Source: Aphanomyces cochlioides (Eukaryota > Oomycota > Saprolegniomycetes > Saprolegniales > Verrucalvaceae). From it: a stretch of 64,000 nt of DNA. This document shows, piece by piece, positions 28,738-40,425 of the stretch. Below the pieces are notes generated by a model. The model did no database searches. It was not told the origin of the DNA and saw nothing but the letters and a program-made list of their open reading frames with translations. The first letter of the stretch is position 1. Each line of letters starts with the position of its first letter. Made by a program: the position numbers and the translations under genes. Location: positions 3,658,001-3,722,000 of the forward strand of contig JAHQRK010000001.1 in assembly GCA_019828595.1 (NCBI GenBank). The letters are read 5' to 3'.

Positions 28738-31216
28738 TTACGATGAGCAAGTGCCGTATCCTTTCGGAGGAGCGACTGCTTGGAGTTCCATGGCTTCAGT
28801 GACATTCGTCGTCTCCGAGGAATTGCTGGTGCTCCAGATGACTAGAAACGTCCCGCCAATGACGGCACTGCCGCCGATAAATGTGAGAATACCAGGGAGT
28901 GAAGCCATGCCAAAGAAGATGCAAATGGCGGTGGCGACAATGGGCTCTAGCAACATCGTGACTGACACGACGATGGGCGGAAAGTATTTCATGGCAGAGA
29001 CAAAGCCCATAGCACCACATGCGCTCACAATGACCACGAGGACGATCTCAATGCCAAGATAATGTTTCCATCCAAAGAAACCGTGGATCGGATCTGTCGA
29101 CAAGTCGATCGGAACATGGAGCGCCCAGAGAAATGGCAGCAGCATGACCCAAGTGCCAGTGAAGAGGCAAAAGCAAAATAGCCAAATGCCCATAATCTCC
29201 CGCAGAGCTGTCGCGTAGAGCAAGTAGACCACGCCGCCGACTGCGCCGAGAAAGGCAACAGCATCGCCTTCAAATGTCGGGTTATGGGCTCCAGTCGCAT
29301 CACCACCATGGTCTTGACTCGTAATGACTCCACCAAGAAGCCCCAGCATGGCACCCGACAATTCCATGGTCGCGACAGACTCACCCACCAAGCATTTGCC
29401 AAAAACCAACAAGAGCGAATGCGAGTTGCTGAAGATGTACGCGTGTCCGACCGACGTGTGATCGAGAGCCCAGATGAACGTCGACGAGAAAATGACGTAG
29501 GCGGCCGTGCACATGATGGCGTCGCGCACGACTTGGAATGTCAACGGCGGCGCGCCTCCACTGTCGACTGCCGTCAGTAGCGTCAAGGCTCCAAACAAAA
29601 CCGACGAGCCAAAGTATCGCCACACCATCTTCAGCAGCGCAGGAACATCCGCGAGGGTCTGGAGGGCTGCGCCTTGTGACGACACACTCAAGAGCGCGCC
29701 TATCAAGATGGCATATCCAATTGGCGGCACTTGCTTCTGGACTGTCAGCTGAACCGCCAGTTTGCCGTCGACGACTGCAGCTTCGAGCGACACTTCTTTG
29801 ATGTCCGATGGAAGCGCTGAGAGGCGCCGAATCATGCTCATGCGAGGTTTCTTGGTATCGTCGGGTACTGCTAGGACGAACGCCGCCGACGGTCGCTGGA
29901 TCAAGTAGGCGGACGAGTGAGGATTGTCGACACTGCCCGGCGGCAACGTCAGCTTCAATTCGTTTGTCGAGATCATCTCTGCAGTCGATTCGTTTGCGAC
30001 TTTGATCGAGAGACGACGCGGCATTAGAAGTGGCTCAGCTTCGTCTTCATGTGGTAACGAAGTAGACTTGACGTCGACAACGAATGCTTCGAACGGCTCG
30101 ATTTTGTCGGAGCAGCTTGACCGGCGTTGGAGGTTCACTTCGTTCTGGCTAGAGTCCGTCGAGAGGATAATGCTCTTGCGACGGCGTTCCGGTGGAGCTG
30201 TTGAGACGGCAAAGCGCTTGAGCACATTCGTCTCAATAGCATGAACCATTTGCGCGACGGAATCGACGCCAAACCAAACGCTGTTGCCCACGACGAGACA
30301 CTGAATCTTCTGGAATCCAAACGCGAGCGATTCTGGAAACGAGAGACCTCCGATACGGTCGAGGAGTTGGTCCAGCACGAGAAAGATCTTGTTCGAGACG
30401 ACGTACAGACCCACGTCGACGCCAGTGTAGTCTGGAATGTCGCGGCCGACGTGGATCTTCGGAGGGTGATCGGCAGTTTGTGGCGTGCACTGGACGCGAA
30501 CCTTTCAAGTCAATAAGAACGTTAAGATCGCGCTCTTGTACCTTGGATGAATCCATTCGTGCTTCAACAGATCGATCGGCTTCAATGAGAAAGCACGCGC
30601 TCAGCTTGCGACGATGACAGGCGTCGAGTCGAAGCAAGAGATCCTTGTGAAAGACGCGGTTGGGCGCGTGGATGACAAAATGACTCGAGAACGAATGCCG
30701 TGCCGCCAGGACAGTCTCGGGGATCGATTCTAGGACTTTGGATGTCACCTCGAGAAATACAATTGTCATCTCTGCGCACACGCTGGATGCTTCAATGTGT
30801 GCTCGACTTTCACTGTCTGGAGTCACTGCCAAAACGACGCGGACAATGCCGGCGAGATGGAGTTGCAGTAAACTATGCTTGAGAATGGACTTCCCTTCAA
30901 GTTGTTGGAGGTCGAGCGGGATTCCAAATGCAGTCGTGCGGGTGGATGTCAAAAGGAGCGCGTCAAGTTGTCCTTCAAACGCAATTGCATCATCGTTGTC
31001 CTGCTCAAGTCTCTCCTTGTCGTCGTCGACTTCAATATACACGCCTTGCATGCGCATCGCGTCGTCAGGATGCATGCCCGAGACGAGCTCTTCATATGAA
31101 ATACCCGCAAGCTGGCTTGCTCTCCGTAGGTTCACGGGGAATACCTGGCCGGTTGTCGTCGCCGTCGTCGTCGCCATCTGCCGTTTGCGATCTTTAGAAG
31201 ATTTATGAAACTGCAT
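28738..31216 (-). CDS. Nucleotidyltransferase-fold domain fused to a DMT (EamA) transporter
   Basis: Two exons (30542-31216 and 28738-30501) joined by a 40-nt intron that keeps the frame (MDSSK then VRVQCTPQ). Order: a short motif shared with the next gene (LRRASQLAGISYEELVSGMH); residues about 80-330 with the GT-A pattern of sugar/phosphocholine nucleotidyltransferases (LEGKSILKHSLLQLHLAGIV, AARHSF...HFVIHAPNRVF, GVDVGLYVVSNKIF, VWFGVDSVAQMVHAIE); a Ser-rich linker; then about ten membrane spans of a DMT transporter (YAILIGALLSVSSQGAALQ, HAYIFSNSHSLLLVFGK, VVSVTMLLEPIVATAICIFF). The Gly-rich nucleotide loop and the usual Asp in the metal site (here APNRVF) are altered, so catalysis is doubtful. 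Pairing a LicC-like domain with a LicB-like transporter suggests choline or sugar handling, which is inference. Confidence 0.7.
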
Positions 31217-31273
31217 CGAAATGATGTCAAATATTCAACATGGATTCCACTTCAAGAGCGATCTATGACTCTC

Positions 31274-32926
31274 CTACTGCACGCTTCCATGCTCGACAGC
31301 TTTGTACTGGAGCCGTGAATCAAACGCTGGTGCCGTCGGTGTGCGCACGACAGCTTCCGTGACGTCGACCGTTTCATGGGATTCACCAGAGCTGGAAATC
31401 ACGAGAACTGTACCGACCATGACGGCCAGACCGCCGACGAATGTGAGCCATCCAGGGACTGGAGCCATACCGAGCGCAATGCAAATGATCGTGGCAACTA
31501 CAGGCTCGAGAAGCATCGTCACGGACACGACAAGCGCTGAAAAGTACTTCATGGAGCTCACGAAGCCCATGGAACCACACATTGTCACGATGAAGATGAG
31601 AACGAGTTCAATGTCGAGATGATGGACCCATCCAAAGAATCCGCGTTGAGGATGCGTTGACAAGTACTCGATCTCGACTTGGCCAAGCCACAGGCATATC
31701 GTCAGGACGATCCACGTGCCCATGTAGAGGCAAAAGCAGAAGTTCCATACTCCAATCGTCCCGCGGAGAGTTTTGGCATACGTGAGGTAAAACACGCCAC
31801 CGATAGCGCCGCTGAGTGCCACGAGATCGCCTGCCATGGTTGGCTCATGGCTTCCCTCTGCAGTGTTAACGCCTTGCGTATCGGCAGTTGTGATCACGCC
31901 TCCAAGCACGCCAAGGACAGCACCAACAGCTTCAAACGGCGCGATGGGTTGGGCCATGGCACACTTGCCAACGACAAAGAGGAGCGAGTGCGCGTTGTTG
32001 AAAATGTAGGCGTGGCTGACGGAGGTATTGTCCAACGCCCAGATGAACGTGGCAACGAGCGCCGAGTACGACACGATGCACACTGCACTCTGCCACGCGA
32101 TTTCCGGCGTGAAAGTCGGCAGTCCCGCGGCATCGCGCGCACCCACGACCACGAGGCCGCCATAGACAATAGAAGCGCCGAAAAAGCGCCAAACCATTTT
32201 GAGCAGCGGAGGCACACCATCGAGGGCTTGCATGGCCGCACCTTGTGACGACACGGCAACGAGCGCCACCGTCAGGATGACATAGGCGACCCACGGCACG
32301 GTCTTTTGCACAGCGAGCTGCACATTGACGAGGTCATCGATGACAGCAGCTTCCATGGTGATATCCTTGACATCCGATGGGAGGCCAGACACTCTTCGGA
32401 CAAAGCTCTTGCGTTTCTTGACGACTTTGACGTCCTCTTGGACGTCCGGGACAGCGAGAACAAGTTTATGAGGCTGCTGGATCAAATACGCCGTCGTCGG
32501 GGTGGGTGTCGTCGTGGCTGGCAATGGAATTGTCGCCATGTTGTGCGCCGTCATGACGGAAGGCATGGCGCCAGCATCAATGGACTTCACTCCCAACAGC
32601 GGCTGAGCTTCATCGACAGGTTTCTCCTTGACGTCGACGACAAATCCTTCAAAGACACTTGTTGACTCGAGAGGGAGTTGTTGCTGCTGCAGCATGGTCA
32701 TATCCATGGATGGAGCCATGGCCAAGACTAAACTCCGTCGGGGCTTCAAAACTGGCGCGTCCAAGGCTTGCTCCTTGCCGTCGTTGTCGTCGACCAGAAT
32801 GCCTTCAAGGCGCTTGGCGTCACTCGAGTGCATCATCGAGACAAGCTCATCGTACGGGATGTGTGCAAGCTGGCTCGCCCGTTGCAAGTCGACGGCGTAG
32901 ACATTGGCAGTGTCTGTCGGATCCAT
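31274..32926 (-). CDS. DMT (EamA) family transporter, paralogue without the enzyme domain
   Basis: A single exon from ATG 32926 (MDPTDTANVY; the frame is open further upstream). It begins with the same motif as its downstream neighbour (LQRASQLAHIPYDELVSMMH) and shares the Ser/Pro linker and whole membrane domain (VILTVALVAVSSQGAAMQ, HAYIFNNAHSLLFVVGK, VVSVTMLLEPVVATIICI). It has about 75 linker residues where the neighbour has a domain of about 250 residues. The two are tandem duplicates 58 bp apart on one strand. Substrate unknown; DMT members carry nucleotide sugars, amines and other metabolites. Confidence 0.75.
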   Translation of the reverse strand: MDPTDTANVYAVDLQRASQLAHIPYDELVSMMHSSDAKRLEGILVDDNDGKEQALDAPVLKPRRSLVLAMAPSMDMTMLQQQQLPLESTSVFEGFVVDVKEKPVDEAQPLLGVKSIDAGAMPSVMTAHNMATIPLPATTTPTPTTAYLIQQPHKLVLAVPDVQEDVKVVKKRKSFVRRVSGLPSDVKDITMEAAVIDDLVNVQLAVQKTVPWVAYVILTVALVAVSSQGAAMQALDGVPPLLKMVWRFFGASIVYGGLVVVGARDAAGLPTFTPEIAWQSAVCIVSYSALVATFIWALDNTSVSHAYIFNNAHSLLFVVGKCAMAQPIAPFEAVGAVLGVLGGVITTADTQGVNTAEGSHEPTMAGDLVALSGAIGGVFYLTYAKTLRGTIGVWNFCFCLYMGTWIVLTICLWLGQVEIEYLSTHPQRGFFGWVHHLDIELVLIFIVTMCGSMGFVSSMKYFSALVVSVTMLLEPVVATIICIALGMAPVPGWLTFVGGLAVMVGTVLVISSSGESHETVDVTEAVVRTPTAPAFDSRLQYKAVEHGSVQ

Positions 32927-33103
32927 TGTCGAGATGGCCAAAGTAATTGTGAGATCTTTGAGAATTGCAAGATTCCACCGACGCATTCATGAAACCGACA
33001 TTTCCCACGATGGGAAGTGTCCATGAAACTGCCCATGTCGGTAAGATTGACGACTCGTGGATGATGGAAGGTTTCTATTTCTACACAAGGAGGACGAGAT
33101 TGC

Positions 33104-35252
<2,149 letters not shown>

Positions 35253-35356
35253 GGCTCGACGTCTTTGTCGTGACCAAGTTAGCGATGTGGCAGTTACTTC
35301 GGTTTCAAACCAACTCGGTCATGACAAACAACACATGCATTCAAATCACTCATCAA

Positions 35357-36469
35357 TCATGCATATGCAGTATGCCGCAGTGGAGAAAACGGCGCAAGAT
35401 CCACGCTGGATGCAGCACCAGTCAAGATCAATTCCGACATAGCAAGGGCAGTGCCGGGGGCGTTCAAAATTCCCCAGCAGCCATGGCCAGCCGCGACGTA
35501 TAGACCATCACATACGCGACCAATGATGGGGATATTGTCCTTGGTCGCTGGCAAGTAGCACGCTTGTGCAGCTTCGATGGCATTTTCGTCAAAGGACGAC
35601 TGGCCAAAGACACCGACGTCTGCCACAAGCTTTGAAATATGAGACGTATTCGGCTGAACGAGGCTTGCGTTTGCAGGAAGTGGCTCCGTTGCTCGAGGTC
35701 CACATGCGTAGATGGATCCGTCAGGACGAGGAACAATCTCGACGTCACCGTTTGTCTCTTTGATATCCCCAAAGATCACAACAGGATCAATCGATGGTGT
35801 CGCTTCCGTCCTAAGCACAACACTGTGGATCTTGTGTGTCTGGCGAGGTGCTATTGATGGGTATTGAATCCATTTGGTCAAAGCTGGAAATGTCCACGGG
35901 CCCATGGCTAACACTATTGCGTCGGCAGAAATTGTTTCTCCGTCGACAAGAACTCCACGGGTTGGTGCGTCCAATACACCTTGAACAGCCCCACGGAGAA
36001 GACGAGCTTTTCCCTTCGCGACTGCTTGATCCAACATGGTTTGTGTAAACTTTCGTGGATGGACTTGTGCATTCGTAGCCGTGGATCCGATTGAGTCAGT
36101 CTTCACGACTGGCGCTCGGATCCATGCTGGGACAACGTTATCCTTGTTTCTCGTATGTTTTGCGTTCGCCTTGGTGGATACGAGACAAGATATAGTATCC
36201 ACGTGACGGTAGTCGTATGCCTTTTCTCCATCAAGTTTGCTTGCAAGCTCTTGATGCAACCGGAAGCTCAGTCGGCACAATTCATCAACGTCTTCGCCTT
36301 GGCACCAGTCAGCCGCAAGGAAACCGCCCGCCTTGCCAGAAGCAGCTGCTGCCACATCCGTTTCTTCAATGATAATTACTTCATCAGCCTCTCCAAAGTC
36401 GCTCGAGTGCGTCAAGAAGTACGCCAAGGAGCATCCGACGATGCCGCCGCCGCAGATGACAATCTTCAT
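35357..36469 (-). CDS. FAD-dependent oxidoreductase, TDA3/D-amino-acid-oxidase-like
   Basis: Single exon, 370 residues from ATG 36469. The N-terminal dinucleotide-binding motif is KIVICGGGIVGCSLAYFL, then IEETDVAAAASGKAGGFL. Middle motifs include TATNAQVHPRKFTQTML and AIVLAMGPWTF, and the C-terminal FAD-contact segment is CDGLYVAAGHGCWGI with NAPGTALAMSEL. This order fits the DAO superfamily branch of yeast Tda3 and plant relatives, whose substrate is poorly known. Divergent from the TMEM115-like gene across a 65-bp shared promoter. Confidence 0.8.
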   Translation of the reverse strand: MKIVICGGGIVGCSLAYFLTHSSDFGEADEVIIIEETDVAAAASGKAGGFLAADWCQGEDVDELCRLSFRLHQELASKLDGEKAYDYRHVDTISCLVSTKANAKHTRNKDNVVPAWIRAPVVKTDSIGSTATNAQVHPRKFTQTMLDQAVAKGKARLLRGAVQGVLDAPTRGVLVDGETISADAIVLAMGPWTFPALTKWIQYPSIAPRQTHKIHSVVLRTEATPSIDPVVIFGDIKETNGDVEIVPRPDGSIYACGPRATEPLPANASLVQPNTSHISKLVADVGVFGQSSFDENAIEAAQACYLPATKDNIPIIGRVCDGLYVAAGHGCWGILNAPGTALAMSELILTGAASSVDLAPFSPLRHTAYA

Positions 36470-36534
36470 GTCGGTTATTCGGATACTGCACAATTATCCG
36501 GTTGAATATGATTTCTCAATTTTCAAGGTGGAAG
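36470..36534. promoter_or_regulatory. 65-bp bidirectional promoter with TATCCGG/TTATTCGG boxes
   Basis: The whole gap between two divergent start codons is 65 bp. It contains TTATTCGGATA (36475-36485) and AATTATCCGG (36492-36501), plus an AT-rich stretch beside the plus-strand start. Both transcripts must start within or just outside this segment. Confidence 0.65.
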
Positions 36535-37845
36535 ATGCCACTGGAAGAGTTTCGAGTACGGAAACGACGGCGATTCACTGAACTTTGACTTGATATGTGT
36601 ATAGTTCCCTGCAACCGTAACGTTTGCGTGCATCGTTCCTCTCCTGTGGATCTTGGGCGTGCTCCTGACGCCTGCGAAGCAACATGGTATCTTTGCGCTG
36701 TCGATTGCGAGGTACGAGCGACGTTACGACAAAGACTCATACATCAGTAGTGTGATTCTAGAACACATTCGACCATGGGCGTATATCACGGCTCCATTTT
36801 ACCATCAATACCTGTGGGAGGTATGGCTTTTCTTCACCGAGGGCATTCATTTGAACGGACATTTGGACTTAGGTAGGAGTGATCGTGCCAATGACGTTAT
36901 ACTTGGGCGCCCGAGTCGAAAGACATTTGGGATCAATTGCATTTGTCCGTTTGATTCTCTTTGTCGGCGTTGTTTCAACGGGATTGCTCTTTTGTGATAT
37001 GTTTGGTCTCTACATTCTCTTTCGCAACCCATTTTTCCTGTACTTTCCTTATATTAAGCTCAAGACTTATTGACCATTTTAGACGAACTGGCGTGTCAGG
37101 CTTTACAGGTGGTCTTGTGGCTATGCTTGTTGCTCTTGTCCAAGAAAATCCCACCCAAGCACTCTTGATTCCAAGGCTTCAATGTCGCGTACGTCAATCA
37201 ACGAATGTTTTCGTGACAGACTGCATCGTAGTACTATCCTTTGCTCGTGACCCTCACTTGTCTTGCGATGTCTGTGGGAGCTGTCTGGACTCGATCTGAA
37301 ATCTTGATTGTTGGTGCTGGTCCATACGCTGTCTCGGGGCTTTACTTTGGCTGGTTCTACCTCCGATTTCTCTCTAAGAATGCCGACGGCTCGATTGGAG
37401 ACACATCAGACGCATTCTCATTGACCATTTTGTTTCCATCATTTCTTCGGTTAGTTTGTCGTTCATACGTCCTGGAATCATCCTTCCTTTGGTAGACCTT
37501 CCATCCAACCCATCTTTGATTTCGCGTTCAATGTGGCGAAACTCTGTGGCTTCTTCAAAAATCGACAAACAGCACCACTTCCAACTGTTGTACGCCTACC
37601 AGCAACTAGAACATTATGGCTCACTCCTTGTTTAGGCGAGCTCCTTGGCTTCAGATCCTGTCACTGAGCGTCGAAAGTAAGTCTCTCGGCTTGTGTCACT
37701 CATCAGAGTCCATAGAGCCCGCGCCATGAAGGCCCTGGATGAAAAATTGGCCAAGTTGGCAGTTATTCCACTACCAGCAGTCTTACGCTCCAGTAGCAGT
37801 GCTGACACCGACATTGACGGCAACGGTAATGCCGTGACCGTCTAG
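36535..37845 (+). CDS. TMEM115-like Golgi rhomboid-fold protein
   Basis: Multi-exon. Exon 1 is MPLEEFR (36535-36555), then a 49-nt intron (36556-36604), then FPATVTFACIVPLLWILGV. The next junction is YLWE to VGVIVPMTLYLGARVERHLG. Later segments are GVSGFTGGLVAMLVALVQ, VSGLYFGWFYLRFL, a conserved DAFSLTILFPSF near the end of the membrane region, and a polar tail (ARAMKALDEKLAKLA) ending at 37845. The order, the YLWEVxxxNxxxxxxGxxVERxxG-like block and the final F-F-P-x-F motif match TMEM115 (DUF1751), a Golgi protein working with COG in retrograde traffic. COG5 lies elsewhere in this window. Confidence 0.75.
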
Positions 37846-38017
37846 ACATTAGATTTCGACTACCCAAGTCTTGCATATATTTACACAACGCTTCTTTGAG
37901 CATATTTGTGTCAATGCAACGAGCAGACGAAGGGTTTGGCGTGTTGAATCGTTAAGGAGGTCCTGAACGTGCTTGAAAGGAAGGTATAAGCTATTCCAAG
38001 ACTCAAAACACACATGC

Positions 38018-39145
38018 TTAATTGAACAATTGGGAGACCGACTTCTTGCCGTGAATGTTGAGAATGGCTTGGGCCAAGAGGGGGGCGACATCCAATTGCT
38101 TGATCTTGTCGTTCCCTTCACATGCAGCTGGCAATGGGGTAGTGTTCACGACGACCACTTGCTTGAGCGCCGAGTTTTTGATGCGGTCGCTGGCAGGGCC
38201 GTTAAAAAGTCCGTGGGAAGCAAACGCGTACACATTGCGAGCGCCATGGTCAGCTAAGTGTTGTGCTGCTTTGCAAAGGGTACCAGCCGTGTCAATCATA
38301 TCGTCGACAATAATGCAGTCCGAGCCACTGACGTTACCAACCAAATCCATTCGGTCGATTTCATTTGCCTTGATGCGCTGCTTGATAATCATGGCCAAGC
38401 CGACGTTTTCAATACCTTCCTTGCCCACAAGCCATTCTCGGAATTTCTTGGCACGGGCAACACCACCAGCATCGGGTGACACGATGACAGGGTTGACCAA
38501 TTCCATATTACCGAAGTACGATACACCGACCAATCCGCCGTCCAAGTTGTCCACAGGCACGCGAGGGCCAAAGAAACCTTGGATTTGGCCACAGTGCAAG
38601 TCAACGGCAATGACACGGTCGACACCCATGGCTTCCAAAAGGCGAGCAACATCTGCAGCAGAAATAGGCACTCGAGCAGCCATCTTACGGTCTTGTCGAG
38701 CATAACCGTAATAAGGGATGACAGCGGTAATGCGGCGAGCGGAGGCTCGGCGCATGGTACTGACCATCAAGAGCAATTCCATCAGGTTTTCATTCACAGG
38801 AACGCAGGTCGGTTGCACAATATACACATCCTTCCCACGGACATTTTCGTGAACCATGACATTCACTTCACCATCGGCAAAACGCTCGACAGTAATTTTG
38901 CCAAGGTTCACACCCACGAGGTCGGCAACCTTGCTCGCCAATTCAGTGTTGGCATTGCCACTGAAGATCTTGAGACCATTCATGATCTTAGGCTGCTTCT
39001 CAGGGATAATAAGAGAGCTTGGGACACTCGAGTGAGCTTCTGATGGCCGAGTGTTGCTCATCATGCCCATACCGAGACCCACGCCCATCGCGGCGGCTGC
39101 CGCTGGTAGTTGGAATCGAGCGCGGCCAGCCAAGCGGTGGAACAT
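38018..39145 (-). CDS. Ribose-phosphate pyrophosphokinase (PRPP synthetase)
   Basis: A single exon of 375 residues making PRPP from ribose 5-phosphate and ATP for purine, pyrimidine, His and Trp synthesis. Hallmarks: KIFSGNANTELASKVA, FADGEVNVMVHENVRGKDV, the ATP loop YYGYARQDRKM, metal/ATP site AVDLHCGQIQGFF, VSPDAGGVARAKKF, and the PRPP loop DCIIVDDMIDTAGTL. About 50 residues precede the enzyme core; they are basic, Ala-rich and lack acidic residues at first (MFHRLAGRARFQLPAAAAA), which suggests a mitochondrial targeting sequence. A TTATCCGG box (39173-39180) lies 28 bp upstream. Confidence 0.92.
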   Translation of the reverse strand: MFHRLAGRARFQLPAAAAAMGVGLGMGMMSNTRPSEAHSSVPSSLIIPEKQPKIMNGLKIFSGNANTELASKVADLVGVNLGKITVERFADGEVNVMVHENVRGKDVYIVQPTCVPVNENLMELLLMVSTMRRASARRITAVIPYYGYARQDRKMAARVPISAADVARLLEAMGVDRVIAVDLHCGQIQGFFGPRVPVDNLDGGLVGVSYFGNMELVNPVIVSPDAGGVARAKKFREWLVGKEGIENVGLAMIIKQRIKANEIDRMDLVGNVSGSDCIIVDDMIDTAGTLCKAAQHLADHGARNVYAFASHGLFNGPASDRIKNSALKQVVVVNTTPLPAACEGNDKIKQLDVAPLLAQAILNIHGKKSVSQLFN

Positions 39146-39492
39146 CTTATTGAAAATGTCAGATTCACTTGTTTATCCGGAAAAATGATGTGGATTGAAT
39201 GAACCACACAAACTTGACTTGGATAAAGTAAACAGATGCGGTTAGGGTCAAGGCCAAAGATCGCTGGTTGAAAAGCACCATGAATAGCATTATGATGCTA
39301 GAAAAGCTGACGTTTCCGCGAGGATATGTTGACTGAGGAGGCCGCCCGATACTGACTGACGGCAAAGTGCGAAGATTGTGTGGCTCAGTGGCGACTGAGG
39401 TGATGACACTTCAACATTGTGCTCGTGTAAATCTTATCCGGATAATTCCGGATAACTATCAAGACATGCATTTTTGAAATTTGGCGCGCAAA
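39146..39492. promoter_or_regulatory. Divergent promoter region with TTATCCGG boxes at both ends
   Basis: The 347-bp gap between PRPS (minus) and the coiled-coil gene (plus) has TTATCCGG at 39173-39180, 28 bp from PRPS, and a palindromic pair TTATCCGGATAATTCCGGATAA at 39434-39455, 38 bp from the other start. No gene is seen between them. Confidence 0.6.
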
Positions 39493-40412
39493 TGGAAGAT
39501 CCAAGAGGAGAGCAGTAAGTTCATGGACGGCAGTGCAGATCACAGACGACTTTGGATGAATAGATACAAGGGAAAGCGAGCTATGGAAGATAACATAACA
39601 ATGCTTAAGGTAAGATATCGATATATTACGAGGAAAACATGGGGTAGTTCAAGGTGTACCTCTGTTTTGGAGCAAGGAAAGTGTGCGGTCTCGAGAAATT
39701 GCGTGCATTGGTGCGGTCATTCCTTAGCAGCAAATCTCCAAGAATTTCCAGTTTGTGGATCTCTGAACGAATAACTTGATATTGCACTAGACCAACGTGT
39801 ACTATCGACTATGCAGACACCACAAGTTATCATGGATGAGGAGGATTGCAAGCATGGCGTGTCGCCTACTATTCAGAGTAACATCGACGAGAACCATACG
39901 TCGTGCACGTCATCGAATGTGATTCCAATGGATGAAGAGAATGACATGAGTGACTCACCCTTTTCTTTCGCCGAACACAGTAGGTGGCAAGTCTATACCA
40001 GTATTCATATGAGTTCTTTTAGAGTCCTGCTCATGCCAGAATTCCATGGACGCACTCATTATGGACCTTCAGCTGAAGGATTTGGAAATTCAGAGACTGA
40101 AAGTAAGAGGGGAGACTCTCTCTAGTTTAATGTAGTCAAGAATCAAGTGCAGGAAGTGAAGGCTCGTCATCGACGTGACACTCGACAATTGAAACGAGTA
40201 ATACCAGTGCTGGAACAAATGAATAACATTCATCACAGGAAATTGAAGCCACTCATAACAAATGCGTCAAAGAGGAAAGATTGCGGCAAAAACAGTCTCG
40301 CATTCTGAAAGCTGTGAGTGTACACAGATCTCTTGCTATTGACTCTTTTATGTAGTCAATCCAAAAATCGTCAGCTACGTTGGGCTACTTCCTGACTCAA
40401 GCTGGTTGTTAA
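39493..40412 (+). CDS. Small coiled-coil protein of unknown function
   Basis: A chain of short exons with GT...AG introns from ATG 39493 (MEDPRGE). Supported pieces are HRRLWMNRYKGKRAMEDN, an acidic segment (MDEENDMSDSPFSFAEH), a leucine-zipper-like stretch (MDALIMDLQLKDLEIQRLK), VKNQVQEVKARHRRDTRQLK, and EIEATHNKCVKEERLRQKQ, then SSATLGYFLTQAGC and TAA at 40410-40412. The final intron (GTGAGT...TGTAG) is clear; an earlier joint near 40240 needs a one-base shift. No family recognised. The stop lies 14 bp from the end of the giant secreted-protein gene. Confidence 0.5.
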
Positions 40413-40425
40413 TTTAATTTACTGC

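Noticed and set aside
31679..32248. Plus-strand frame of 189 codons antisense to the second DMT gene
   Set aside because: The minus-strand frame encodes membrane spans conserved with its paralogue; the plus frame has no recognisable features.
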